Part shown: positions 12,840 to 25,188 of the stretch, piece after piece
Numbering within the stretch: position 1 is the first letter of the stretch
Layout: every line of letters starts with the position of its first letter
From: Zychaea mexicana
Taxonomy: Eukaryota > Mucoromycota > Mucoromycetes > Mucorales > Lichtheimiaceae
Length of the DNA stretch: 64,000 nucleotides
Direction: 5' to 3'
NCBI RefSeq assembly: GCF_025766255.1
Contig: NW_026516748.1
Span: forward strand, 62,001 to 126,000
Made by a program: the position numbers and the translations under genes
The notes under the pieces: generated by a model
Told to the model about the DNA's origin: nothing
Database searches by the model: none
Seen by the model: the letters and a program-made list of their open reading frames with translations, nothing else

Positions 12840-12958
12840 TTATAGTCGGAGACTAGATGGTTACTGATCTCTCGCTCCAATGCGAATCCCGCAAATTCTG
12901 GGGAATAAAATGAATGTGCTGATGTACTTGGCTGACCATCCGTTATTAACGTATCCAT
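12840..12958 (-). other. Possible extra 5' exon or upstream ORF of the Spt23/Mga2-like gene
   Basis: An ATG frame begins MDTLITDGQPSTSAHSF and looks protein-like for 40 codons up to DYK, then runs into pyrimidine-rich sequence. A GT follows the last codon, but the donor (GTTGTT) is weak and no clean acceptor joins it in frame to 12645. It may be a non-canonical first exon, an upstream ORF or chance. Confidence 0.25.
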
Positions 12959-13206
12959 AAGCCTTTCCTGCTGTCGCTGACTTGCTCTTGCAATTGCTCA
13001 GGTCTATCACCCGTGATATAGAGCGTCATTAACTTTCCTCCTGCTGATGATGGACGGTTTGCAGTTCGCTAGTGAGCAATAGTGAAGGGCAGCTGGGGAT
13101 TTGTGAACTTTGATGATATTATCAAAAGTCATCACAGTGCGTTGTCTAGTACTCCCGGAAGCCCTAGCCTTTATTTGCAGCTGTACAATCGGCAGTAGTG
13201 ATAGAT

Positions 13207-13806
13207 TTATGGAATTTGCTGGATCTGCGTCTTTGATGAACCGGTTTCCCTAATATTATTTGCTTTACCATAAGCCTGGACAAATACTTGATTTACGTTG
13301 CACGAATTCTCATATGAGTAAAATCCTATCATGAAACAGCAAATAGCTGTTCGATAAATACAGACATCATCCAAAGACATCGAAAAATACAGCTGGTTTT
13401 TATTGGCACCTTTGTATGTGGTCACTGCGTCCAATTGACAAGAATACGCATTTATCTCGCCGATAAAAATGGTCTCTATCGATTTAAACGGAATATTAAC
13501 TCTAACTACAATAGCGTGTTAACCATATAGGAAGCTTCTCCGGTGTCACTTTCAGTTGATTTCTTACAAGACTTGCAACGTGGTTTAAACATGGACAAAT
13601 CGTCGTTGTCTAAGTAGAATGCAGGAGTATAACGGACTGATTAAAGACGGCTTGGTATAAAAACAGTCCATAAGAGTATAACTTTTCCCTCGATGTATAT
13701 AAACAGCAGTATTACTACGGGCATGCACCACATAAATATCACGTGGAACTTCTATACATGTGCAACAGACTTTTGGCTCACTCTCTACAGTGTCTTTGAT
13801 TTCCCA
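13207..13806 (-). CDS. Unrecognised multi-exon gene with Cys pairs (5' end not defined)
   Basis: Three exons splice in phase: about 13683-13806, 13524-13636 and 13207-13473. Introns are 46 and 50 nt, typical of this genome. The product has two possible metal-binding Cys pairs, CCTC in the first exon and CKSCKK in the second. It continues through an uncharged/aromatic section (EINAYSCQLDAVTTYKG, then CIYRTAICCFMIGFYSYE) to a C-terminus ending TQIQQIP. No stop codon interrupts the joined ~166 residues, which argues for a real gene. No family is recognised. The first exon has an acceptor-like GCAGTAG before it, so more 5' exons are likely upstream. Confidence 0.5.
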
Positions 13807-14411
13807 CTACTGCTCCTGCTGCTACATGCTGCTGCTACATACTGCACCTGATCAACAATGAAATTTAAGAATATATAACCTCTATGAACACAGTATAAGC
13901 AGAGTGACTGTCGTCGTTTCGTAAATCATGTACCCAATAGTGAGAGCGGTAAGTGCTTTTGCATTGTGAACAGTTTCGCGGCACATGCATAGTAGCACTT
14001 GCAGCTTCTTCACTGCCTGTATATCAATGTTTCTGCTGGTGAGTTCAGTTTAGTAGCTAGTAATGATAATACAGAAAGTAAACAACGATACACCATCATT
14101 GTCACGAATGCATATTATCAAAGCAACTATGCAGTTACAGGTTATCTTTACGCGCCTTTTTTAGAGTATATAAACTCTGCATAGCCGACAAGGTCCTGCT
14201 ACTAGTTACTCCCCTTGTTATTGCCAAGAGAGGGAAGAGATAGAGACGGCGCGTATAACTGCCACAGTGTAATTTTTTAACCGCCGCCAAGCTTTAGGTG
14301 TCTGTGGTATGAGGCATGCAGAGTACAACTCTCCCAGCTCTCTCTTTTCTACTTTTTAAGACTATCACTCTTTTTTTTGGCAGTGCAAAAACCTTGTATA
14401 CCTTTGAAATT

Positions 14412-17031
14412 ATGAATGACGATTACGAAAACGTAGAATGGAATGTTCATGCCACTTCGGATGCTTATACCCCTCAAGTCGAAGGTGACGATCCGCTCTC
14501 CGCCTTCAGCAACGGCTACGAAAGCAATAATAACAACAACAAAAATATCAACAGTAATAATAACGAGTTCAGCCAAGAGGTAGAAAACAAAAATAACGTT
14601 CGGGTCCTTTTTCGCTATATGGAAACTAATGCCATTCTACTGTTAAAAGAGAAGTTCTGTTTCTACAAACGGATACCATGACGATTCGCCATCCTCACCA
14701 CCAACGCCATCTTTTATGCCGACCCTCAACGGATCAACGAACGGAATGAAAAGAGACTTTATTGCTACTAATAACGGTGGTTCTAGCAGTAATAGTGTCA
14801 TTACGTCTCCCATGGCTACTCAAACAACAACGGCAACACCGTCATCGTCATCCATGCCCGATAATCGTACCCGTTTCGCACAAAGTAAAAGCACTTTTTC
14901 CAGTGAGCCCTATGTAGCAAAACCAATGGTGATTAGCATTGCCGATCCACAAAAGCACACAGAAGGTGCTCAGGGAACTTTTATTACCTACCTTATCACT
15001 ACTACAGTATGTTTGATTTTCTTGCATTCAATCAATTTCTCTCGTGCCCAAAAAGAGGTGCCTTGTAGCATATCCTCAGATTCACTCATATGCATTCTCT
15101 TCGTGTGGTCGCACAAATATCACACCCGCAATTGACACTCTTACTTCTCTTTACATAGACCACACTCGATACCTTTGCTTCGTCTCACCCCAGATCTGTG
15201 CGGCGGAGATTTCAAGACTTTGTATGGCTGCATAATGCTCTGTTACTGGAGTTTCCAGCATGCATCGTGCCACCTTTGCCTGAAAAACATCGTCTAGGTA
15301 ATTACGCTGGTCTACTGCTATCAATAATCTTAATGCACTGTATTGTGATAATTTAATGCTGGTAGCATGCAATAGAATATATCAAGGGTGATCGGTTCGG
15401 CTCCGAGTTTATTGACAGACGGAAAATAAGGTATAAATCGCACCGGGATAATAAGGAGAGAGATACAATTGCTCTGCCTACAAAAATTTCTAATGCATAT
15501 TTTCTTTTTCAAGTCTACAATGGTTTTTGAATCGGATAGCTCGCCATCCAGAAGTACAACGATCCCAATTTGTTCGCATATTTCTTGAATCAGGAGATTT
15601 TGTATGTGTTTTAGAAGATAGAATGAGAGAAACTGTGAGGTTGAAGTCATGGATCTAATCGCTTGGTTACTACTCTTTGAACAAAATGCAGAGAAATGAC
15701 AAGCGGATGCAATCTCGACGAATACCACCTGCCGCATCCGTTTTGGAATCATTGAGTGATACGTTACTCAATGCATTCACAAAGATCAAAAAACCTGATG
15801 AACGATTTGTAAATATGAAGGATACGGTTGATAAATTGGAAGACAATCTCAACACAGTAGAACGCCTTTATTCAAGGATTGGCAAGCGGCAGAGTGGTGA
15901 GCAATTAGACAGCTATTCTTAGGAAGATGGTTTTGGGGAAATGAAGATGATGAAAAGGATTTGAGGTGCTGAACAGGTGCTGAACAAACATATATCAAGA
16001 TTTACAGCAAGATTACAGTGGTTTTGCAGAAAGCATTCAAGGGCTTTCAACATTGGAAACCAGTATATCAAAGCAACTACGAGGATTTGCTGATACTACC
16101 AAGGCATATGAAAAGGCGATGAACGAGATGGTAACTATTTTGCATATAAATATGAAGATAGAATGAAGAATTGAAGGAGCTACCCGCTTTTGCAGGCCAT
16201 TAACTTTTCTTGCATTTAGATACATGATGAAGATCTTTTGTTTCTGAACGACGTACATGAATTGCTAGCGTATTGTCATGCAGCCAAGGTACACAACGTT
16301 TCAGCCTAATATTGCCTCAAGTCAAGAACTTCGTGACTAAAGAACCCCCCCCCCATCAACTCCCTTAACCTGTAATGACTAGGCTACACTGAGAGCAAGG
16401 GATCAAAAACAGGTGGATTTTGAAGAACTATCAGCGTACCTTCACCGAACGATCCAGGAGTGCGAACGAACAAAATATCCTGGACGCAATACGGATGGTG
16501 GCTTGAATATCAGTGAGATCGTGACTGATAAGATCAATGAAGTTCGAGGCATCGATATGCAGCGTTCCAGAAGAGAAAAATTGGCTCGGTTGGAGCGAAA
16601 AGTTAAAGAGGTACATGTGGCTGCTTTAGGTAGAGATATTTCCCTGACTGAATTGTGCCAAGATCTAAACGCAGATATATTTGTGTGTACATAAATAGTT
16701 GGAAACAGAAGTTGCACGGGCAAATGATGTCTCGAACGCCTTTAATGATCAAGTCATCAAGGAATATGAAGTGTTCCAACAAACCAAAACGGAAGAACTG
16801 AAGCAAGGCCTCGCTGCTTATGCTGACTCTCATATAAAGTTTTTTGCAACGGTAAGCAAGAAGATGGTGGGAGTGATTCAAGGAGGATCAAAGACTAATG
16901 CTACATAAACACTCCCTTTTCGGCATAATTAGGGTGTCTCTATATGGGAAAGCATTCTACCAACATTGGAGAGTATACACATAGAGGAGGACACGTCAGC
17001 AGATGATGACGAACCAGAAGGGTCGAATTAG
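14412..17031 (+). CDS. SNX4: Sorting nexin Snx4/Atg24 (PX-BAR)
   Basis: Eleven exons: 14412-14579, 14650-15006, 15159-15297, 15376-15430, 15514-15601, 15692-15896, 16000-16130, 16220-16288, 16383-16610, 16699-16851 and 16933-17031; about 563 residues, all phases consistent. After an acidic, Asn-rich N-terminus comes the PX domain: the ISIADPQKHTEGAQGTFITY start, SVRRRFQDFVWLHNALLLEF with the phosphoinositide-binding Arg, FPACIVPPLPEKHRL, and DRFGSEFIDRRKIRSLQWFL. A helical BAR region follows (KKPDERFVNMKDTVDKLEDN through LETEVARANDVSNAF). Family knowledge: Snx4/Atg24 binds PI3P on endosomes and works in SNARE recycling and selective autophagy. An in-frame ATG at 14316 would add 32 hydrophobic residues; 14412 fits the family better. 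Confidence 0.93.
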
Positions 17032-17469
17032 CTCTCTCTTATTCCGCATCCACTCTCAATATATCTTTTTTTGTTCTTGTAAAGATCGTTACACGGACAC
17101 ACAATCTCTGTCACCTGTTGTATTGTTTGTCTTTTCTCTGGACTTTTGAAATGATATCAACTGTGCAAAGTAAATACTTACTTAAGCACAACACATGATG
17201 TTCATTACCCGCCATTACCACTACTAGCACTACCACTGTTACTGCATACCACGACCACTGGATGATAATCTCTCCGGTTCTTTTTGAATCTCAACCACGA
17301 ATAAAAGAGTAGTTTCTCTATACATAGTACACTGATACTGAAAAACTTCAAAAATGTACGAAATGTTTAAGTCATCAAATAAAGATAAAAAAGAAGGCAT
17401 TAGTGATAAAAAACCAAAGCAAAGAAGAAACCACTGGTCACACAGGTAGATTTTTTGGTTTTGATAAAA

Positions 17470-17713
17470 TCAACGGACTGGGTCGGGCTCAAGGGGCTCA
17501 TGGAGATGGAGTAGATAGAGTTGATGGGGCTTAGATGGCTTGATAAAGTAATGAGGTAACCTACGGTACTGTAGTATACATTGCAGGATGGTAGGGTTGA
17601 TTATCGCCGTGTTTCCGTCACGATGTGGCGGCAGTAGTATCTCTTCGCTATGACGATATGTGACAGAGCAAGGGATCATTTGGGTCCCGTCGAAGGAAGA
17701 CGACGCAGTGGAT
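17470..17713 (-). CDS. Possible terminal exon of an unrecognised gene
   Basis: Open from an acceptor-like CCAG near 17714 to a stop at 17470, about 80 codons. It reads SSSFDGTQMIPCSVTYRHSE and then a His/Pro/Leu-rich tail. The first half has plausible protein composition, while the tail is low complexity. A Cys-rich stretch about 300 bp upstream on the same strand could be another exon of the same gene, but no in-phase join was established. Confidence 0.25.
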
Positions 17714-18522
17714 AATGGCTGGTTTTATTGGCATAGGTGCGTATCTGTATCGTACAATAATCATCAGGTCAATACATGTTGCTAGATGGTTGTTTGCCTT
17801 AGATAGATTTGATTAACGCATTCACCAGCTTGTACAGTAATACAAAGTCGAACGAGCATTCTTACTCCTAGGTTCGTTGCCACTGAGATGCTGTCGACGC
17901 TTATTTCATGTTCGGTCTCTTCTGCGTGCTGCACTGTCCTGTATATATTTTACTCCAAACATTATTTAAATTGACCACAGTACAGCACGTACTGTGGCCA
18001 CACGGACGTCGCATTTATTATGCGCTTGCCGTTTGAGCAGCCGCAACGAGTCCTGCACGCTTTGCAAGAACGACAACGAGCAGCTGCTGATACTCTTGAG
18101 ACTACAAGCAGATAAATCGATGCGCCTTATCGGAATCCGATAGAACGGTTCCGGTGATCTGTTCAGCTAAATATTGATCTATCGAGTAACGGTTTATCGA
18201 GCATGTACTGTATTGATGGAGAAACAAAAAATAGACGGCAATGGATGCACACACAGGTGACCGAACCATCCATGCTTGCAGAAACCGAGCCAGCCGCTAG
18301 AATTTACTCTAGATAACTATAATAGCGTTATTACACTGCATCATGATGTTCTCACAACAATAGGTTAAAATCTATGTTTTTATTGTAGAAGACTAAATGA
18401 ACCGGCGCCGATGGACATGTGGTCGCTTCCTTGAGGTACAGGATGATGTGAGATATATTACATATGTATGTAATATGAGGGGTTGCAATAGCTGAAAAAG
18501 TCCCTTTGGGGAAAAAGTTGTG

Positions 18523-18822
18523 CTAGTCAAGGGAATATGGATAATGGTATATGTGGTGGACGCGGGGGAAGGAAGGGTATAGAGGTATACACGATAGACG
18601 TGAAGTACAAATATGAGAGTTATTGTATTTGTGTTCTTGGGTGTGAGTAGCCAGTGGAGGAGATTTAAATGCAGCTCCTGGAGCTGGTTCGTCATCGTCG
18701 TTATAGGTGTTTTCAGGATGACTTGACGGGTCTATTTCCCTGAGGACATGAATTAGTGCAGGCCAGGATTTTTTCCAAACGCCACGGGATAGCCCGGTGT
18801 CAGAGCGAGGGTGACTATTCAT
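18523..18822 (-). CDS. Unrecognised 99-codon ORF
   Basis: Starts with ATG and contains a tryptophan-bearing basic section (GLSRGVWKKSWPALIHVLRE) and an acidic/Pro stretch (NTYNDDDEPAPGAA), then becomes His/Tyr/Pro-rich. Directly upstream, in another frame, is a Gln/Tyr-rich coding-like run (YQRYLQYQQPDNRSHYE), so the gene may be spliced or frameshifted here. No family recognised. Confidence 0.22.
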   Translation of the reverse strand: MNSHPRSDTGLSRGVWKKSWPALIHVLREIDPSSHPENTYNDDDEPAPGAAFKSPPLATHTQEHKYNNSHICTSRLSCIPLYPSFPRVHHIYHYPYSLD

Positions 18823-19721
18823 AATGTGATCTATTGTCTGGTTGTTGATACTGTAAATAGCGCTGGTATCGGGCCGAATGATTCAGTGAGCTCCTTCAAA
18901 TTTAATTGTACATAGCAGAAAGCAGCTAGCGAAATGTTCACGTTTGGCTTCCGTTACCCCACTTCAAGTGGATATGATGGAAGCCGATGCATACGCCACT
19001 TGACTAGGCGGTGGCGAATTTGAGAGTAAGTAGCCAGATATGATAGAGGATGGGGTCAATTCTGCGTATGATATCTCACGGCAATATATTGCTATGTACT
19101 TTTCATTCTTCGTAGCATGATGGCATTAATGAATCAGCTTTAGTCTTCTAAATCGATTTGAGATATCTCACTTTCTTGTTATGCTATATCATATTTAGCA
19201 CAGCTTTTTTCTCGCATCGTTGCTACATTACGAATAGATCCTCGTCCGTACCCCAACAACTACAGAAAGTTAAGAATTGAAGAGTGGTGGTACTGTGTTG
19301 ATAACAATATATTGAGATATATTCATGGATTTGCAAGTATGTAATGTGTGTGAAAAAAAAGTATCACAAGATGAGGGTGTAAGGGATGGTTTTCTTCCGA
19401 TTTGCTGAAATATTGTACTTAAAGAAAGGTTACTACAGTACATATTGATGCTACTTTGAGGGGAGGAATTTGTGTCGGGTTTAAGCTAAAGAAAAGATAT
19501 ATATATCATATACTACCTATACGATAAGTCAGATAGCGATTTGTTTTGGTATTTGTAAAGGTGACGATAGAGCTGCTACGTTTGAATCAAAGAGAGAGGT
19601 GGAAAAAAGAGAGTGTGTGTAAGAAATTGAAAGAAAGAGGAAGGTAGCAGGCAAGCTACAAGCCGTAGGAGGAAGTATCTAAAGGATATAGTTTCAAATT
19701 ATGCGTTAAAAAACCTTTCCT

Positions 19722-21555
19722 CTACTGCGCTGCATAACACCAGGACGTCAATGCTTATGTGGCAGATTGCATAATTACACATACCTCGTGTGCTTGGCAT
19801 TGAAGCCAATGAGCCCAGGTTGACGTATCCTTCTTCGTTGCGCAGATGGCTAGTGCTAATGTATGCTGTGTCAGATTTCTTTGTGCCGTGCCACTCTGCC
19901 CGACAGTAAACGCAAGTGGTTTTGGACCGTCCTGTTGAGCTCCACGCTTCAAAGCACGCCTATATTTTTTGTTAAACGAGAATCAGGAGTAAAATACTGT
20001 TAGCTCTGTGATATGTACATCCACCAAAGATGCTTAGATTGTATTACTTTATGAATGTTGTTGCCGCAGGATCTGCAGTACGTGATCTTGTCGCGTTCTT
20101 GTTCTGTAAATTCTTCGAAACAAACAGGACAATCGGATGTACTAAGTGGACGCTGTTGTACTCCAACACTAATGTGCATAGAGAGATCAATCCCATCATC
20201 ATTGTAAGAATCAATAAAAAAAAACAAGCTTAATACGACAATCAAACAGAATCAAGACAGGAAGGGTAACATACTCTTCTTTTTGCGGCTTCTTTCCGTA
20301 AAGTTCCGACTCCAATAAGCTTTGCAATTGCTCACTTGCCTATAAAGAAAAAAGATCCAAGTATGTAAAAGGGATGATAGTTAGAATAAATGCTAGTGCA
20401 GACAGACGACGAGTACGAAGATTCCGTAGCAAACAAAGTCGGCAGCAGTATCTTACAATAACACTAGCGTCTGGTGTACAGTTCTGAAACACTTCTTCAA
20501 GGTCCTAGACGAAGGAACAAACACAATTAATCACAGCAGTTATTTTCCCAAGAAGGTAGAAAAGATATTGCCATACCGCTGAAGATAAATGCATACTCTG
20601 GCAAGCCGGTGAACTCGAATTTACATGGAAAACTTTAATCAATACGAGGAGGATGTGTTTGCAATGTGTTCGACGGTAGCGGAAATCGTGGCAAGCGCAG
20701 CTCAAGTCAGGACCAATGGTAACAGTGTAGATCTACAGTATAGTCAACAAGCAAATAAATAGATGACCTTCCATGTGTTGTGTATATTATATAGAGTCCA
20801 TTATTCCTTCGTCCCTTTATGCTATACGACAGCACCCACTTACGTTTCCGGTACTGCCAAGAACTAAAAAGAAAGGTTTAATGTCAGTAAGATATGCCGA
20901 TGTCATCGATTACTATCATTTACCAACTGCGACTATCAACCATACAAGAATAAGAATTAGCTTTACCATCAAACGTTTGTTTACGCGCACTAACCACGGT
21001 GCGTTGAACCACAAGCATTTTCTGAGTCTCCATTCGGTACAAACGGCCTTGCATTTCCTAAAGTCCAATTCCAGTGGAGAAATCAATGCATGTTGCCATT
21101 GCAAATTGTCTTTTTCTTTTAATATTTGCACGAGTGGGAAAAATGATTACCCTCAAATCAGGAGGGAAACGCTGCAACGCTTCCTCGATAAGGGCCTTTT
21201 TTGACATTTTCTTCTTTTTCGCTGGTGGGGGAGTATCGGCATTGGCAGACGAGCTACCTGCTGCGGCTTGTGTTGATGCTGCATCTTCATTCTTTCTCTT
21301 GCGATATGTTCTTTTTTGCTTGACGGGTTGATCCTTGACATTGTCGTCAGACGCCGCAGCCTTCTTTCGTTTATTGATGGTAGTTGTACGCGTCGTCTTT
21401 GCTGTTGCTTTTTTCTTTTTGGGTGAGGAAATTCCTTGTCCTTCCTGCATTGGTAAGGGTGGTGGTTCCGAAGAAGTGGAAGCAACAGGAGTATTTTCCG
21501 CCACGGGGGTATCTTGCGACTTTTGGGGACGCGATTGCGATCGTGTCACGGCCAT
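19722..21555 (-). CDS. SWIM-type plus RING-type zinc-finger protein
   Basis: Ten exons: 21151-21555, 20967-21057, 20844-20863, 20625-20732, 20577-20597, 20457-20504, 20275-20339, 20048-20168, 19785-19959 and 19722-19729; all phases agree, about 353 residues. The N-terminus is Lys/Pro/Ala-rich with several nuclear-localisation-like clusters. A SWIM motif follows (CACHDFRYRRTHCKH, CxC..CxH). The C-terminus is a RING-like domain: CPVCFEEF ... CRSCGNNIHKACFEAW ... CVYCRAEWHG. Family knowledge: SWIM+RING proteins (MEX/ZSWIM2-like) are probable E3 ubiquitin ligases; the substrate is unknown. Exons 3 and 5 are only 20 and 21 nt, and the last coding exon is 8 nt. Confidence 0.85.
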
Positions 21556-21970
21556 CGTTGGTTGTTTGAAAAAAGACGAAAATCGGCGTCAGCCTTTTTA
21601 TGCGTGCACATCCAAAAATTTACCGCTTTTGCAACATGACGTAACCTTAATGGAGCTACATTGGTACAACTCCACTACTACGACGCCACTTTTAATACCG
21701 TGTTGCTCATTATGAAACAACCATCGTACAGACAGATTAAAATAGCCATAGGCATATAAAAAACATGGTTGATTTTTTAAATGGTAAGTATAGAAAGCAA
21801 GTGAATCTCATAGTAAAATACGGTTTTTTTTATTTCATCACTATGTACACTCCAGAAACAGGACCCGGAATTTACAGAATTGTATGTCATATATGTACAA
21901 GGGTGCGAGGAAAAGGTACCGACAGCATTTGGTGATAATGGCCAATATTGCTGTAGTAGCATTATCGCCA
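21556..21970. other. Intergenic region, no gene seen
   Basis: About 415 bp between the start of the SWIM-RING gene and the stop of the FUSC-like gene; both are on the minus strand. Nothing beyond AT-rich flanking sequence. Confidence 0.6.
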
Positions 21971-24239
21971 TCACTCTTGGGCATGGAGTAACTCTTGAGA
22001 GGAAGGCGAATAAGAAAGATGACTGATGGATGAAAGGGATTGACTACTGTTCTGTGGACCCAGTTCATTTACAATTGTTTCCAAGCCTTGCCATATAGTT
22101 GAACACCGAACAAGAAAGCCGTAATAGGATAGAAGCTTCAGACCATCGACAGAATCCGAATTCTGGCTGATGCTGATCGTTTGCATAAGCTCTTCTTGTA
22201 CCAGAGTTGTTCCGTTCATGACGCGCCAATGCAGCGTTGGCCAATCGGGCTCGTCGCTTAGCTTACGCTTTGTATCCTTGAGCATAGCAGCAAGCTTGCG
22301 CATGACCCACAGACTGTCTTCAAAGTTTTCCAACAAAGCTTGAGTTGGCGTGGCTCGATCATGAAGTGCGTTTCTTGAATCCTTGGAATCGTTATGGATT
22401 TTAATAAGCGGTAAAAGTAGTCGAAACGAAACCAAAGGCCATACAATTCGTTTCATGGCATCAATTGAGTCGCTATACTGTTTCGTTCGGCGAAGATCCT
22501 TTCGGCATCTTTCTCTACCACCACCACACACATAGTGTATAGGTACTTGCAGGTGATACTCTTTGGATACGCTGCGCAAACGAGTTGCTTCTGTTTGGAG
22601 CCTGGATAGTACTCGGAACGCTTTATCACATAGTTCGTTGATAAGCTCGTGGTTCCAGATTTTCATGTCATGACTGAGCGTCGGTCGCTCTGGTTCCTCA
22701 ATCTGAATCGTAGTTTGTCGTGGTTGTTGTTGCTTTTCAATATCTTCTGTCGTTTTTGAGATCTCCTGTTCTATATCATCGTCGTCGTCATCGTCGTCAT
22801 CATCGTCATCGTCGTCGTCAGTGCTGCTGCTGCTATGGTTCCTCAGTAGTGGATTGTGAACCTTTTTTCGCTCGATACTAAGGTTTACTGATATCTCGTC
22901 CCTGGATAGATCGAGACAATATATTGCTGCACGCTCGTATAAATCTGCCGCTTCTTCTAATGCTTCTCCAAGGTTTTTTCGCATTGTATTACGCGCCTTT
23001 AACGGAAAAATACATAATGATGCCCACCTAGATAAATGCATCATAGAGTAGCTTAGCTATCGTATCCATTTGTTTTGTCATGTTAACGTTATTAAATATT
23101 AATCTCTTAAGCTTACATTGCAATAAATATTCCAATAATTAAATCGAACATTCTCCAAAACCCCAACTCGGCACAGCCAGAAATCCTATCATGGATCAGT
23201 TCATGATATCCAGAAAGCAGAATAATTACAGTTGTCAACAGACCCTAATACAGATGCAAAGTCATTGTGGGGCAAGTTAGCGTTATGCGTCATACGTCAT
23301 ATAGCGGGGTAGGAGGCCATAGAAAGCAATGACAACGATGATAATGCCCGTCGTCATATTATCCAAATGAGAAGAAAATGGAAGCAGAACAGAAGAGAGA
23401 GGAGATATTTACTATTCCACCGGCATAATTCATGTTCGGTCTCAACTTGATCCGCGTAATGGTAAACACCTGACAGAACGTCAGAAAGCATAGAAATACA
23501 GTTGCTCCGGGACTCCATGTTGGGAATATAGCTCGTGATACTGTCATGACGATGATCGACATGCCGCCGCCAATAATGGTGCCAATCATTCGTTGGATAC
23601 TGAGTGCTAGGAAACCGCCTACGGTATTGTCGAGAACAGTTACCACAGAAACACCTAATGTATGTATATGAAAATGTAAGTATAAGAAGTTATAGAGCCT
23701 CTTTTTTCTGCGCAGAAGCTACAGAGAAATATTTATAAAAGAGCACATACCGACCCAAAATGCGTTGGGTGCAAATTTGGAGATTGGCTCGACAACAACG
23801 AACAAGGTTGCGACTAAGAATGCAACACTCATCTGCAGCGCATATCGATTTTCGTTGCATGCGAGCTGCCGCTGAGTTACTGCCCAGATTCTAGACCCCA
23901 GATGCGGCTTTGGTGCTTCATCCGATTTGTAAGACTCGTCTTTACATAAAGGCGAAGATGACGACCATGGTGATGTTACTGGATCTAAATTTAAGACGAA
24001 CAAGATGGGGTTAGATTGTCACATCACGTGCTGTTTGGTGTGAAATAAGAGTATGTGTAATCTATCATCGGAACACTGAAATAGATAGAAACGAAAGCAT
24101 AAACATTAATGGTCAACGAACCACTTGAATTTCTCGCGATAGCAGTATCATCGTGGGATCCGCATGCGGTGGATGTACGAGTCTGAGTGGAAGTACGTAT
24201 CTCCGTAGAGAAAGTTAGATTGTCATCGTTCTTGGGCAT
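21971..24239 (-). CDS. FUSC-like multi-pass membrane protein (putative anion/aromatic-acid exporter family)
   Basis: Five exons: 24122-24239, 23751-23984, 23413-23654, 23117-23244 and 21971-23027; about 592 residues. After a Ser/Thr-rich N-terminus, the membrane block shows the family signature NAFWVGVSVVTVLDNTVGGF followed by SIQRMIGTIIGGGMSIIVMT, more hydrophobic helices (RMFDLIIGIFIAM), and a long soluble C-terminal half. The C-terminal half has a run of about 16 aspartates near 22777-22820. Family knowledge: FUSC/ALMT-related fungal proteins are probably plasma-membrane or ER transporters of organic or aromatic acids; the substrate here is unknown. The exon-1 donor is ambiguous between two GT sites four bases apart in use (AGT-G|GTTCGT chosen); both keep the frame. 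Confidence 0.8.
22777..22820. repeat. Asp-codon microsatellite (GAT/GAC run)
   Basis: A run of GTC/ATC triplets on the plus strand encodes about 16 consecutive Asp residues in the FUSC-like protein. It is in frame and probably length-variable. Confidence 0.85.
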
Positions 24240-25188
24240 TTCTTATATAGGGAATGAATAGCTGTGAAAGTTTCTGAAAGAAAGCTGTGTAAGAAAAGGT
24301 AGAATATCGGAACTACCAGGTAATTTATACTTGTCGATTTCTCGGCCCGTCGATCTTGCATTTAAATATGTAGCCTCTTTTACATACTCACTTGGTAACA
24401 AGGGTCTATATATTAGCGCTGATTTCTTCTTCCTTCTCTTCTCCTCCACCCCCTCTCCTCCATCCCCTAACCCTCACTTGCTACATCCTGCCCACTCTAT
24501 ACAGTAGTACTAGAGCTTGGTGCTAGTACAGGAGCTATATCGATCATGTTTGATGCAGCATTAAGGTGCTAAACCCGACAAACCTTAATGGCTAGTAAAC
24601 ATGCAGGTGTCCTCATCCGCCTTTCAACAGGTAGAAAGAAAAGGTTTTCCCCTCATTGCAGCATCGAGAGATCCAGCCGGCTAAATTATGCGTTTGATCA
24701 CCAAAGTTCCTTATATTCAGTCATAAGATATGCTACTAATTAAAACTTGCCGACAAGCGATTAATTTCCTCATATGAAAGCAATTCTTTCCACATTTTCT
24801 ACTGTACGTTAGTTAAAAAATGCTTTGGGAAGGAATAGTTTATGCTAGTCTTTGCGATTAGCTACAAAGTTATTTCGATATATCGTGAAAAGAAAAATGA
24901 AAAATTCTAGGAGAATAAGTATGCCTAATAGTTTTATATTTGGTCTACTAGCGCTATTCTGTTGCTATTGCGATCATCATTTATCAGCAGTATGAAATAG
25001 ATCATATACTAGGATCCTGCATATATATTCATGAAGCGGCAACGACAATCACCGTATCCCCTTTAGGTTATGATACAATTTAAAGTACAGGTTGCATGAA
25101 TGATGGCATTCTATTTTTAAACCTTATCTAGAGACAAAAAGAGTGATAAACGTGTTGTACATCGTGTATTTATAATCGATGAAATCAT
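24240..25188. other. Intergenic region, no gene seen
   Basis: About 950 bp upstream of the FUSC-like gene and downstream of TAD3. Sequence is AT-rich with a pyrimidine-rich stretch (24425-24500). No coding frame or RNA gene was recognised. Confidence 0.5.

Larger units (their letters stand above)
17032..19721. other. Long interval with scattered coding-like pieces but no assembled gene
   Basis: No known family. Pieces worth noting are the minus frame at 17470-17713, a Cys-rich minus stretch near 17975-18105 reading around ARCRSCKACRTRCGCSNGK, and the minus frame at 18523-18822. On the plus strand, 17354-17537 reads as a lysine-rich ATG frame followed, one base out of frame, by a Gly/Asp-rich stretch (GRFFGFDKINGLGRAQGAHG), suggesting a frameshifted small gene. 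From 18900 to 19720 nothing was seen. Confidence 0.4.
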
